From assembly GCF_001667315.1 (NCBI RefSeq), contig NZ_LZHT01000011.1, positions 1 through 64,000 on the forward strand: a DNA stretch of 64,000 nt, written 5' to 3'. Positions 35,081-44,073 of this stretch are shown here, one piece after another. Position 1 is the first letter of the stretch; every line of letters begins with the position of its first letter. A program made the position numbers and the translations under genes. The notes beneath the pieces are model-generated. The model did not search any database. It was not told where the DNA came from and saw nothing but the letters and a program-made list of their open reading frames with translations. This DNA comes from Mycobacterium sp. 852002-10029_SCH5224772. GTDB taxonomy: Bacteria; Actinomycetota; Actinomycetes; Mycobacteriales; Mycobacteriaceae.

Positions 35081-35256
35081 GGCAAGAACACCGGCCGCGG
35101 CGATGGCAAACACGTGGCAGTCGGCGTTTAATCGGCGAGTATGACCGGGTCAGTTACCTAACAACGGTTGCCGAGTATCATCGCTAGATCCTTAATGCTA
35201 CTGCGGGCCAATTGAATTGACATTCTAAGACTTACGCGATCCATCGCTCGCAAATT

Positions 35257-35288
35257 CGTTGGTCGCGGGTTCGAGCCCCGCCCGCCCC
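35257..35288 (+). repeat. Right attachment repeat, copy of the tRNA-Met 3' end
   Basis: 32 bases identical to 16564-16595, covering part of the anticodon stem, the variable loop, T arm and acceptor strand, without the tRNA 5' half. Marks the right boundary of the putative island. Confidence 0.8.
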
Positions 35289-35311
35289 CACCGCACGCTA
35301 TTCACCGGTAG

Positions 35312-36463
35312 TTATTCGTGATGCTCCGGCTCAATCCGGGTGTTCTGCCGGATCATCGATCGCGCCTGATGCAGGTGCTTGGCCGCCCACCTACGATACG
35401 TGCGTTGCGCCCACGACAGTCGCTCCTGCGAACGCTCCGTACGGCGCACCAGTTCGAGGTCGACATGGTCAAGCTCCTCCGCCCCGATTTCGACACGGTC
35501 GCGACCCTGGATGAACTGCAACACCAGCGCATCGGGGTCCAGCAATTCGCGCTCCCATGCCTCGTGGTCATCGAGGTCGGCGATGCCCATCGTGTCGGCG
35601 GCGTTGCGAAGCACCTCGCCCAGTTCGCCATCGAGCAATTGACGAAACGCGTCGGCGCCCTGCCGCGGATTGGCGATCATCCACGAGTGGTACGCGGCCG
35701 GCACCTTGTACAGCGTGGCGTCGGACTCGTTGGCGATTTCGCGCGCGTGCGGGAACGGCACGATCATGTCTTTTTCGGCGTGCACCACCATCGTGGGCAT
35801 CCCCTCGTCGCGCATGGTGTGCAGCATCGGCGTGTAATCACCGGACTCGACGATGGCCTTGATCGTCCGGACGGCCCCGAGTGGATAACGCAGGTTGGGC
35901 ACCGCCACCGCGGCGAGCACGCGGAAATATCCGACCTGTTCCCCGGCGCTGAGCTGCGTCGGGTCGCCCAGTGTGTCGCGGACCGCGGTGTAGGCCGCGC
36001 CCAATGCCTTGGTGGGTGACTTCACCAGTTCTGGGATGGTCGTGTCGAACCGGGCTCCGGCCGCCGGGTCGAACAGCACGGCAGCGAGTACCCGCTCGGG
36101 CGCGCGTGCGGCCAGCTGGATGGTCATTCGCCCACCCATCGAATGGCCGACAAACAACGCTTGCCCGATGCCGAGGGCGTCCAGCGTGCGCAATACCGAA
36201 TCGGCACGATCGGTGAAGCCGCACGCGTCGCTGGGCAGTCGCCCGGTGTCGCCGTGACCGGCGGCATCGACGGCGACGACCAGAAATCCCATACCGGCGA
36301 TCCGGCTGAGCATCCGTAGATATGCCTTACGACTCAGCAGGAGCCCGTGCATGAATAACAACGGCACTCCGCGGCCGCCGACTGAAAGTCCGATCCGGCG
36401 CCCGTCATCGAGTTCCACGACGTGATGACTCAGGCGGATGCGGCTTGGTGATGTCTCCGTCAT
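35312..36463 (-). CDS. Alpha/beta-hydrolase with C-terminal extension
   Basis: 383 residues from ATG 36463 (MTETSPSRIRLSHHVVELDDGRRIGLSVGG). Catalytic serine in LFVGHSMGGRMT, acid Asp in VVHAEKDMIVPFP, histidine in AAYHSWMIAN, and the oxyanion strand LLFMHGLLLSRKAY. The hydrolase core ends near residue 285. About 95 residues of charged, helical sequence follow, which is unusual. Divergent from the UvrA-like gene at 36606, which it may share a promoter region with. Substrate unknown. Confidence 0.85.
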   Translation of the reverse strand: MTETSPSRIRLSHHVVELDDGRRIGLSVGGRGVPLLFMHGLLLSRKAYLRMLSRIAGMGFLVVAVDAAGHGDTGRLPSDACGFTDRADSVLRTLDALGIGQALFVGHSMGGRMTIQLAARAPERVLAAVLFDPAAGARFDTTIPELVKSPTKALGAAYTAVRDTLGDPTQLSAGEQVGYFRVLAAVAVPNLRYPLGAVRTIKAIVESGDYTPMLHTMRDEGMPTMVVHAEKDMIVPFPHAREIANESDATLYKVPAAYHSWMIANPRQGADAFRQLLDGELGEVLRNAADTMGIADLDDHEAWERELLDPDALVLQFIQGRDRVEIGAEELDHVDLELVRRTERSQERLSWAQRTYRRWAAKHLHQARSMIRQNTRIEPEHHE

Positions 36464-36605
36464 GGCCACGGCGGAATTCCCGGCCGGCGGGGCGTTAAAA
36501 CGGGATTGCAGACCAAATCCGGGAAAGAATGAGGCGTCGGACCCGGTGTCGAGCAGCAGACATCGCGCTTGTGCGGCCGCAACCCGGGGTATTCCGCTGA
36601 GCAAG

Positions 36606-39158
36606 ATGACGCAAATGCCCTACGGAAGCCCGGACGAAATCGACCCTTGTGTGCGCGTTTACGGGTCGCGGGTCCACAACCTGCGGGGTGTCGACGTGGT
36701 AGCGCCCCGTGACGCGCTGGTCGCGTTCACCGGAATCTCCGGATCCGGCAAATCGTCGTTGGCCTTCGGGACCATCTATGCCGAGGCCCAGCGCCGCTAT
36801 TTCGAATCGGTCGCTCCGTACGCCCGTCGCCTGCTATTGCCCACCGGCGCGCCAAAGGTCGATGACATCACCGGGCTACCGCCTGCCGTTGCACTGCAGC
36901 AGCGCCGGGGTTCGGCGACATCGCGGTCGACGGTCGGTACCGTCACCACCCTGTCGAACCTGTTGAGGATGCTGTTCTCCCGCGCCGGGACCTACCCGCG
37001 GGGGGCTACGGAACGACTGGACTCCGATGCGTTCTCGCCGAACACCGCGGTTGGGGCGTGCCCCGAATGTCACGGGCTGGGGCGAATCCATCGGGTGACC
37101 GAAGAGACACTGGTGCCAGACCCCTCGCTGACCATCCGCGAAGGCGCCGTTGCCGCATGGCCTGGTGCGTGGCAGGGCCAAAACCTGCGCGACATCCTCG
37201 TCACGCTGGGCTACGACATCGACAAGCCATGGCGAAAACTTCCTAAGCGTCAACGCAATTGGATTCTGTTCACCGACGAGCAGCCGACCGTCGAAATCGA
37301 TCCGGACCAGCACCCTGTGCAAGCCGATTATTACTACAACGGCACGTTCTCGAGCGCCGAGCGCCACGTTCGCCACACGTTGGCCAACTCCCATAGCGCG
37401 ATGATGCGCCGCCGCGTGCTGCAATTCGTCGACAGCGTCGAGTGCCCAGTATGCGACGGTTCCGGCTTGCGGCCGGAGGCGCTGAAGGTGACGTTCGCCG
37501 GGCGCACCATCGCCGACTACACGGCGATGCCGTTGGCCGACCTCGCTGAAACGTTGCGCCCGACGGCTTCTCGGACCGATGCCGCCGCCGCTTACGAGTC
37601 AACGAAATCCGGTGAGCTGACGGAAGTGGCGACCATGATCGCCGCCGACCTCGTCGCGCGCCTGCAGGTACTCATAGATCTTGGCCTCGGCTATCTCACG
37701 CTCAGTCGCCGCACTCCGACGGTGTCACCCGGCGAACTGCAGCGATTGCGGCTGGCCACTCAACTGCGCGCCGGCTTGTTCGGCGTGCTCTATGTGCTCG
37801 ACGAGCCGTCGGCTGGACTGCATCCCGCCGACGCCGAACCGCTACTCGAGGTGCTCGATCGCCTTCGGCGCGCGGGCAATTCGTTGTTCGTGGTCGAGCA
37901 CGACATGGACGTTGTACGCCGCGCCGACTGGATCGTCGACGTTGGGCCTGGGGCCGGAGAGCTTGGCGGGGCCGTGCTCTACAGCGGGCCGGTGCCGGGT
38001 CTCGCCGACATCGAGGGGTCGGTCACTCGTAGGTACCTATTCGAGGGGGCCAGGCCGCCGTCTCGTCAACCGCGCACGCAGTCCGGGCGGCTGCGGCTGC
38101 GGGGGATCTGCTTCCACAACTTGAAGGACCTCGACGTCGACCTGCCACTCGGTGTGTACACCGCCGTCACCGGAGTGTCCGGTTCAGGCAAGTCGACGCT
38201 CGTCGTCAAGGTCCTCGGCGATGTCGTGAACAGCCATCTCGGCACGGGACGAGCAGCCGAGCCGGCCGAATCCGATGACGACGAAGCCGACAGTGGGATC
38301 ATCGATCTCGATCGCGACGCGAGTGTCGGTGTGACGGCGGAGGGCGGCGAGGAGATCAACCGGCTGGTGTCAGTCGACCAGCGCCCGATCGGCCGCACGC
38401 CGCGCTCGACGCTGGCGACCTACACCGGCCTATTCGACGCCGTGCGCCGTGAATTCGCCGCGACCCCGAAGGCGCGTCGCCGCGGTTGGACAGCTGGCAG
38501 GTTTTCGTTCAACGTGGCTGAAGGTCGCTGCCCCACCTGTCAGGGGGAGGGCTTCGTCTCGGTCGAATTGTTGTTCTTGCCAGGCACATACGCCACGTGC
38601 CCGGCGTGTCAAGGAGCGCGCTACTCCGACGAGACGCTCGAGGTGCGCTATCGCGACCGTACGATCGCCGACGTCCTCGCGATGACGGTCGATGAGGCCG
38701 CGGAGTTCTTTGCCGACGTCGCCAGCGCAGCGCGGAGCCTGACCACGCTGCAAGAGGTCGGACTGGGCTATCTGCGTCTCGGACAACCGGCGACCGAGCT
38801 GTCGGGTGGCGAGGCGCAGCGGATCAAGCTCGCCGCCGAACTGCAGCGACCCCGGCGAGGGCACACCCTCTACGTCCTCGACGAGCCGACCACCGGGCTT
38901 CACCCCGCCGATGTGGATCTGCTCGACCGTCAACTGCACCGGCTGGTCGACGCTGGCAATACCGTCGTGGTGGCCGAACACGACATGCGGATGGTCGCGG
39001 GTGCGGACTGGGTGATCGATTTGGGGCCCGGAGCCGGCAGCGACGGCGGACGTGTCGTTGCGGCGGGCCCGCCGGCGACGGTGGCAAGTGCGAAGCACAG
39101 TCGCACGGCGCCGTATCTGGCGAAGCGGTTGGCCCGCGCCGAGTGCTTACCGGCTTGA
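36606..39158 (+). CDS. UvrA-like ABC ATPase (UvrA paralogue)
   Basis: 850 residues from ATG 36606, shorter than UvrA (about 970). Two ABC modules: Walker A GISGSGKSS, signature SPGEL and Walker B LYVLDEPSAGLHPAD in the first; GVSGSGKST, LSGGE and LYVLDEPTTGLHPAD in the second. Zinc cysteine pairs are visible as CPECHGLGRI with CPVCDGSG, and CPTCQGEGF with CPACQGARY. The first signature is degenerate (SPGEL for LSGGE). An acidic insertion (ESDDDEADSG) follows the second Walker A. Such paralogues act in drug or DNA-damage tolerance in some actinobacteria; the role here is not shown. Confidence 0.88.
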   Translation: MTQMPYGSPDEIDPCVRVYGSRVHNLRGVDVVAPRDALVAFTGISGSGKSSLAFGTIYAEAQRRYFESVAPYARRLLLPTGAPKVDDITGLPPAVALQQRRGSATSRSTVGTVTTLSNLLRMLFSRAGTYPRGATERLDSDAFSPNTAVGACPECHGLGRIHRVTEETLVPDPSLTIREGAVAAWPGAWQGQNLRDILVTLGYDIDKPWRKLPKRQRNWILFTDEQPTVEIDPDQHPVQADYYYNGTFSSAERHVRHTLANSHSAMMRRRVLQFVDSVECPVCDGSGLRPEALKVTFAGRTIADYTAMPLADLAETLRPTASRTDAAAAYESTKSGELTEVATMIAADLVARLQVLIDLGLGYLTLSRRTPTVSPGELQRLRLATQLRAGLFGVLYVLDEPSAGLHPADAEPLLEVLDRLRRAGNSLFVVEHDMDVVRRADWIVDVGPGAGELGGAVLYSGPVPGLADIEGSVTRRYLFEGARPPSRQPRTQSGRLRLRGICFHNLKDLDVDLPLGVYTAVTGVSGSGKSTLVVKVLGDVVNSHLGTGRAAEPAESDDDEADSGIIDLDRDASVGVTAEGGEEINRLVSVDQRPIGRTPRSTLATYTGLFDAVRREFAATPKARRRGWTAGRFSFNVAEGRCPTCQGEGFVSVELLFLPGTYATCPACQGARYSDETLEVRYRDRTIADVLAMTVDEAAEFFADVASAARSLTTLQEVGLGYLRLGQPATELSGGEAQRIKLAAELQRPRRGHTLYVLDEPTTGLHPADVDLLDRQLHRLVDAGNTVVVAEHDMRMVAGADWVIDLGPGAGSDGGRVVAAGPPATVASAKHSRTAPYLAKRLARAECLPA

Positions 39159-39174
39159 GCGCGTCGCAATCGAG

Positions 39175-39926
39175 TCAGGCAATCTGGACAACCGCTTGTT
39201 CGAAGTATTGGTTGTAGGCAAGGTAGACCGGTTTCTTCCCGGTGAGGTCGAGGAACTCCTGGAATGCCCTGAACTCCTGTCCTCGGCCCCCGGATAGTTA
39301 TAAAATTCGTCAAATACTATTACGGTCCCTGACACGATGTTGTCGGCCAGCTGGCAAAAAATCTCTTTCATCGATGCGTAAATGTCGCAATCGACGTGTA
39401 GGAAAGCGATGGGCGTGGATTCCAGAACTCGCTTTTTGAACTGCGGAAGGGTTTCATGGAACATGCCCTCTACCGAGGCTACGTTATGGAGCACCGGTGG
39501 CATCCAACCCTGGACGTTAGCCCGAAAAGTGCCTTGGAGGACCGTGATATCGGTGCGAGCCCATCGTTCAGGAAGGCCGTCGAAGGAATCGAATCCCCAG
39601 ATACGTTGGCGGGGATTGAGCGCGGCAATGAAGTTGATGGTTCTTCCGGTACATACGCCCATCTCCAAATACGCGCCTCCCAACGTAACGTGGTCAGAGC
39701 CGAATCTGAGCAATTCCGCATCGATGTCGAGAGCCTTGGCGTTGCCGAAGTTCTCGGCCACCATGGTCCGCGCCGCCTGCGATTCTCGAAAGTCCTTATC
39801 CATCGGGTAAAAGTTAAGAATTTGATGCCCATGATGCCATTCATCGCTCACGATCGGCATCTTCACCAATTGTGCCCAATTGAATCCGTTGCTACACGGG
39901 TAATCCGACGCCATCGACGACTCCAT
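39175..39926 (-). pseudogene. TylF/MycF-type O-methyltransferase with a single-base frameshift
   Basis: Starts at ATG 39926 behind GAGGAGG (MESSMASDYPCSNGFNW). SAM-site strand GAYLEMGVCTGRTINFIAAL, WGFDSFDGLPERW, HVDCDIYASMKEIF and VIVFDEFYNYPG are all typical of the TylF (macrocin O-methyltransferase) family. At about 39279-39282 one base is missing: the current frame becomes nonsense (AEDRSSGHSRSSS). The next frame gives EFRAFQEFLDLTGKKPVYLA and ends at the TGA at 39175-39177, a proper family C-terminus. Either a very recent pseudogene or a sequencing error. Confidence 0.8.
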
Positions 39927-40222
39927 GCGCTCAACCTCCTCGCCGGAAGACGCAGCATGATTAACCGGCAGCGTAGAGGCTTGGCACCTCATTCACGACG
40001 GATTGTGAGGTTCCATCGACACCGGTGCTGGATAGTGCAGATCTCGGCGCCCGACGGCCACACCGATGCTCGCTGGCCGTGAACTACCGTCATCTTCCAA
40101 GTCGCCCGGCCCGGCTACGGTATTGCGGCGATATTGCTATTCAGACACGAAGATTTGATCCACCGCAACGGCCGATTGCGCAGTACTCTTATGTGCCAGC
40201 ATCTCCGTGAAGGAGCGGGATC

Positions 40223-41620
40223 GTGGGGTCTCAGAGAGTCGTCGTAAGTCGGCCGGATCGGCTCCCGTTGGCCGCTCGCGCGTCCGCGGTCCCCGCAGCG
40301 ATCCTCGACCTAGGTGGTCGGTATCCGGGGGCCGCAGTGTTGCTCGCAGCGCCGCTGACAGTCGCCGGGATCTGGGGAATGGTCACTCGCCCGTCCTTGG
40401 CCCTGCCGCTGGTACTGCTGGTCGGCGTGGTCTTGGTATTGACCGATTTCCTTGCGGGCCCGTACAGAGTGGCTGAGCAGAAGGCGCGAACCGCAGCCGG
40501 CGCTCCGATGCGGAACCGTCAGCCGCTCGTCAATCAGCCCAGGCCGCCGTCCCAGCAGAAGCCGCCGTCCCAGCAGAAGCCGCCGCGACTCAGACCGGAG
40601 GCTCACGCGGGGACGCAGGCAGAAGCCGCCGCCGCCCAGGCGCTGGCCGCGGAAGCCGAAGCGGTGGCCGCCGCAGCGCGGGCTCGGGCAGACGCGGCCG
40701 CGGCCGAAGCCCTGGCGGCGGAAGCGGAAGCTCTGGCCGCGGAAGCCGAAGCGCTCGCCGCCGAGGCGCGGGCGCGGGACGAAGCCGCTGCGGCCGAAGC
40801 GCTCGCCGCCGAGCCCGAAGCGGTGGCCGCCGAGGCGCAGGCGCAGGCCGAGGTCGCCGCGGCGGAAGCGCTGGCCGCGGAAGCGCGGGCGCGAGAGCGG
40901 GCGCGCGCGGAAGCCGCAGCCGCCGAAGCGCAGGCCGCCGAGGCGCACAAGCGGGCAGAAGCCGCCGAAGCGCACGCCCTAGCCGCCGAAGCCCGGAAGC
41001 AGGCCAAAGCCGCCGAAGCGCACGCCCTAGCCGCCGAAGCCCGGAAGCGGGCAAAAGCCGCCGAGCCCGAAGCTTTGGCTGCCGAGGCGCGGGCGCAGGC
41101 ACAAGCCACCGAAACTCAAGCCTTGATCGCCGAAGCGCGGGAACGGGAACGGGCACGCGCAAAGGCCGCCGAAGCCGAGGCGCTGGCCATCGAGGCGCGG
41201 AAGCAGGCGGAAGCCGCCGAAGCGCAAGCCTTGGCCGCCGCAGCGAGGAAGCGGGCAGAAGCCGCCGAAATCGAGGCCGTTGCGGCCGAAGCTCGAAAGC
41301 GGGCAAAGGCCGCCGAAGCAGAAGCGCTGGTGGCCGAGGCACGGGCGCGTGCCGAAGCCGCCGAAACCCAGGCCCTGGCCGCCGACGCGCGGGCGCGGGA
41401 GCGGGCACGCGCGGAAGCGGCCGAAGCCGAGGCCCTGGCCGCCGAGGCGCGCGCCCGCGCGGAAGCCGCCGAAACTCGCGCTCGGGCCGCCGAGGTTTGG
41501 GCGGGAGCAGAAGCCGCCGAAGCGCAAGCTCGGGCCGCCGAGGCACGGGCGAAGGCAATCCGGCTGCGGCTGGAGGCTGAAGGCAAGAACAGACGGCCCC
41601 CGCGAGGGAACCAGACGTAG
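40223..41620 (+). CDS. Membrane protein with a long Ala/Glu/Arg helical repeat (16-residue units)
   Basis: 465 residues from GTG 40223 behind AGGAG. Two membrane helices near residues 35-80 (PGAAVLLAAPLTVAGIWGM and LALPLVLLVGVVLVLTDFL), then a Pro/Gln linker (PPSQQKPPSQQKPP). About 320 residues follow, almost only Ala, Glu, Arg, Lys, Gln. The basic unit is 16 residues, for example AAEAHALAAEARKQAK followed at once by AAEAHALAAEARKRAK; some units have a 4-residue insert (RERARA type). TolA-like or single-alpha-helix behaviour is expected. Function unknown. Confidence 0.75.
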   Translation: MGSQRVVVSRPDRLPLAARASAVPAAILDLGGRYPGAAVLLAAPLTVAGIWGMVTRPSLALPLVLLVGVVLVLTDFLAGPYRVAEQKARTAAGAPMRNRQPLVNQPRPPSQQKPPSQQKPPRLRPEAHAGTQAEAAAAQALAAEAEAVAAAARARADAAAAEALAAEAEALAAEAEALAAEARARDEAAAAEALAAEPEAVAAEAQAQAEVAAAEALAAEARARERARAEAAAAEAQAAEAHKRAEAAEAHALAAEARKQAKAAEAHALAAEARKRAKAAEPEALAAEARAQAQATETQALIAEARERERARAKAAEAEALAIEARKQAEAAEAQALAAAARKRAEAAEIEAVAAEARKRAKAAEAEALVAEARARAEAAETQALAADARARERARAEAAEAEALAAEARARAEAAETRARAAEVWAGAEAAEAQARAAEARAKAIRLRLEAEGKNRRPPRGNQT

Positions 41621-41713
41621 CCGGTAGGGCGTCTCGCGAACGGTTGGCGATGCGCGCCATGTCACACACGCCCGAAGTGTGGAAAGCCCGCACCCGGGTA
41701 TCCCAGCGGGCGT

Positions 41714-42715
41714 ATGACTACAGCGCGAACACAACCACATCAGCGTGAAATCGACGACGTCCAGGGGATCGTCGACGCCATCTCCGAGGCGTTCACCACC
41801 AAGATCGTCGGGCAACGCGACCTACGGGAGTCGCTGCTGATCGGCCTGCTCGCCGGCGGCCACATCCTGCTGGAAAGTGTGCCGGGCCTGGCGAAGACCA
41901 CCGCCGCCAAGGTGCTCGCGGAGTCGGTGCACGGCCGCTTCCAACGGATCCAGTGCACGCCCGACCTGCTGCCCAGCGACATCATCGGCACCCAGATCTA
42001 CGACGCGGCGACGAATTCGTTCGTCACCCAACTGGGTCCGGTGCACGCCAACATCGTGTTGCTCGACGAGATCAACCGGTCAAGCGCGAAGACCCAAAGC
42101 GCGATGCTCGAGGCGATGGAGGAGCGGCAGACCACCATCGCCGGGCAGGTGCACCCCCTTGCGGATCCGTTCCTGGTGATCGCCACCCAGAACCCCGTCG
42201 ACCAGGAAGGCACCTATCCGCTGTCCGAGGCGCAGACCGACCGCTTCCTGCTCAAGGAGATCGTGCGCTACCCCACCCCGCAGGAAGAGGTGGAAGTGAT
42301 GACGCGGATCGACGCGGGCATCTACGACAAGGGGCGACCCGCCCCGCCGGTGGTCAGCCTCGACGACGTGCTGCGCCTGCAGGAGGTCGTGCGCCACGTC
42401 CACATGGATCGCGCGCTGATGCTCTACGCCAGCCAACTCGTCGACGCGACCCGCCACCCGGCGCAGGTGTTGCCCAAGCAGATCGCGCGTCTGGTCGAGT
42501 ACGGCGCCAGCCCACGCGCCACAATCGCGTTCTGCAAGGCGGCCCGAGCGCAGGCGGTGTTGTCCGGACGTGCGCACGTGCTGCCAGAGGACATCGCGAA
42601 GCTTGCGCACCGGGTGCTGCGGCACCGGCTCATCCTCGGATTCGAAGCGGCCAGCGCCGATATCACCCCTGAGGTCGTGGTCGACGCCGCCCTGCGGGCC
42701 GTCAGGGTCCCCTAG
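41714..42715 (+). CDS. moxR: MoxR-family AAA+ ATPase
   Basis: 333 residues from ATG 41714. Walker A ESVPGLAKTTAAKV, Walker B NIVLLDEINRSSAKTQSAMLEAMEERQ, sensor 1 FLVIATQNPVDQEGTYPLSEAQTDRF. MoxR proteins are chaperones that work with VWA-domain partners. The following five genes (DUF58, small membrane protein, two VWA-type membrane proteins, TPR-like protein) are tightly packed, as in Bat/MoxR operons. Confidence 0.93.
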   Translation: MTTARTQPHQREIDDVQGIVDAISEAFTTKIVGQRDLRESLLIGLLAGGHILLESVPGLAKTTAAKVLAESVHGRFQRIQCTPDLLPSDIIGTQIYDAATNSFVTQLGPVHANIVLLDEINRSSAKTQSAMLEAMEERQTTIAGQVHPLADPFLVIATQNPVDQEGTYPLSEAQTDRFLLKEIVRYPTPQEEVEVMTRIDAGIYDKGRPAPPVVSLDDVLRLQEVVRHVHMDRALMLYASQLVDATRHPAQVLPKQIARLVEYGASPRATIAFCKAARAQAVLSGRAHVLPEDIAKLAHRVLRHRLILGFEAASADITPEVVVDAALRAVRVP

Positions 42716-42731
42716 GTGCCAGACGGTCGTC

Positions 42732-43610
42732 TTGGGTAAGCACCTCAACCGGGCCAAGGCCCACTTCGGCACCGATACCCGCGGTCTGCTCGAAGGCGGC
42801 CGCTACGCGCTATTGCACACGCGCAGCATGGAATTCGATGATCTACGGCCGTATGTTCCCGGCGACGACGTGCGGGACATCGATTGGAAGGCCTCGGCGC
42901 GTTCGGGCGGCGTGCTCATCAAACGGTTCGTTTCCGAAAAGCACCACAAGATCCTGCTTGTCGGCGATGCCGGTCGCAACATGTCGGCGCTCGCGCCGAG
43001 CGGGGAGTGTAAGCGCGACGTCGCCGCGCACATCATGGGCGCGGTGGGGTTGATCGGCCTGCGGCGATCCGATCAGATCGGCATGGTCTACGGCGACCGC
43101 CGCGGTTGCGTGAACGTCCCGCAGCGGCGCGGCGAAACGCACGTCGAGGGGCTGTTGCACCGCTGGTACCAGCACACCATGACCGACCCCGGTCCCAGCG
43201 ACATCACGGCCCAACTCGACTACGTGGCAACGCATTACCGACACACCATGTTGATCATCGTGGTGTCCGACGAACCCGACTTCGAGCAGCGCCCAGACGA
43301 CCGGCTCAGCGCGGTGCTCACCAGACTGGGCGGGCGGCACGACATCATGTGGGCGATGGTGTCGGACATGCCCGCGGTGGGATCCGACAACACCGACGGG
43401 TACGACGTCGCCACCGGTCGTTTCGTCTTGAATGGCGCCGACCTCGGCCCTCGTGTCGTCGCCGCGTATCGCCGGGCCGAGCAGGCTCGCCGCGAACGCC
43501 TCGATGCGTTCTTGACCGGTCGCGCGGTTGCGCACGCGACTATCGCGGGCAGCAACGACATTCGGCGTGAACTTGTTCGCCTGACCGAGGTGGCCGCTCG
43601 TGCCGGATGA
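42732..43610 (+). CDS. DUF58 protein, VWA-like partner of MoxR
   Basis: 292 residues if it starts at TTG 42732 (LGKHLNRAKAHFGTDTRGLLEGGRYALLH); there is no ATG or GTG in the right place, so the start is uncertain. DUF58 core: GDDVRDIDWKASARSGGVLIKRFVSEKHHKILLVGDAGRNMSA. The last part is a degenerate VWA fold in which the DxSxS motif reads DAGRNMS. No membrane helix. Overlaps the next gene by 11 bp. Confidence 0.88.
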   Translation: MGKHLNRAKAHFGTDTRGLLEGGRYALLHTRSMEFDDLRPYVPGDDVRDIDWKASARSGGVLIKRFVSEKHHKILLVGDAGRNMSALAPSGECKRDVAAHIMGAVGLIGLRRSDQIGMVYGDRRGCVNVPQRRGETHVEGLLHRWYQHTMTDPGPSDITAQLDYVATHYRHTMLIIVVSDEPDFEQRPDDRLSAVLTRLGGRHDIMWAMVSDMPAVGSDNTDGYDVATGRFVLNGADLGPRVVAAYRRAEQARRERLDAFLTGRAVAHATIAGSNDIRRELVRLTEVAARAG

Positions 43611-44073
43611 TCTGCTGCGCCATGTGTTCGGTCCGCAGCCGTACTCGACGGGGTGGCTGTGGGGGGTTGTCCTGCTGATCGTCGTCGTCATCGGTTGGTA
43701 TGCAGGCATTTTCGTGTGGACGCTGCCGTCGCGTCGGCTACGGCGCATCCCCATTGTGCGGCGCGTCCACGCCTGGCTGATCCGTAACCGGTTCGCCCGC
43801 TGCGTGCAGCGCATAGCTGGTGAGCACCGTGCCGGGCGGATGTCGGCGCCCGAGGCGTGTGCGGCGATCAGCCGGACGGTGCGTAGCTTTCTGCATCAAG
43901 CGACCGGCGCGCGGGCTCAGTACCTGCAAGTCGGCGCCCTGGCTGACGCGAACCTGGCCGTGGCCGCGCCGCTGTTGACCCAGCTCGGCGATGCGCAGTT
44001 CAACGCCGAATCGCGGGTCGACGTCGCCGACGTGAGTGCCCGGGCGCAGGAGTTGATCCGCTCGTGGACCTGA
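43600..44073 (+). CDS. Small single-pass membrane protein of the MoxR operon (DUF4381-like)
   Basis: 157 residues from GTG 43600. One membrane helix (WLWGVVLLIVVVIGWYAGIFVW), a basic stretch, then a helical cytoplasmic or periplasmic domain with CAAISRTVRSFLHQATGARAQYLQ. Position and architecture match DUF4381-type proteins found between DUF58 and BatA. Overlaps both neighbours by about 10 bp, so translation is coupled. Confidence 0.7.
   Translation: MPDDLLRHVFGPQPYSTGWLWGVVLLIVVVIGWYAGIFVWTLPSRRLRRIPIVRRVHAWLIRNRFARCVQRIAGEHRAGRMSAPEACAAISRTVRSFLHQATGARAQYLQVGALADANLAVAAPLLTQLGDAQFNAESRVDVADVSARAQELIRSWT

Larger units (their letters stand above)
16564..35288. mobile_element. Putative tRNA-Met-borne genomic island, about 18.7 kb
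   Basis: The segment is bounded by 32-bp direct repeats of the tRNA-Met 3' end (16564-16595 and 35257-35288). This is the standard footprint of tyrosine-recombinase integration into a tRNA gene. To its left lies the block conserved with M. tuberculosis. Inside are a cation exchanger, an ECF41 sigma cluster, a duplicated nitroreductase segment and a TetR-controlled catabolic cluster. I find no integrase, excisionase or transposase gene inside, so the element is either an old, immobilised island or one that depended on an integrase elsewhere. Confidence 0.65.

Noticed and set aside
16597..35256. Integrase, excisionase or transposase for the island
   Set aside because: All frames of reasonable size were read; none shows a recombinase or DDE transposase motif.
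40590..41693. 367-codon minus-strand frame rich in Arg, Pro and Leu
   Set aside because: It is the antisense of the repetitive Ala/Glu coding sequence, which keeps all frames free of stops. The plus-strand gene has a ribosome-binding site and membrane helices.
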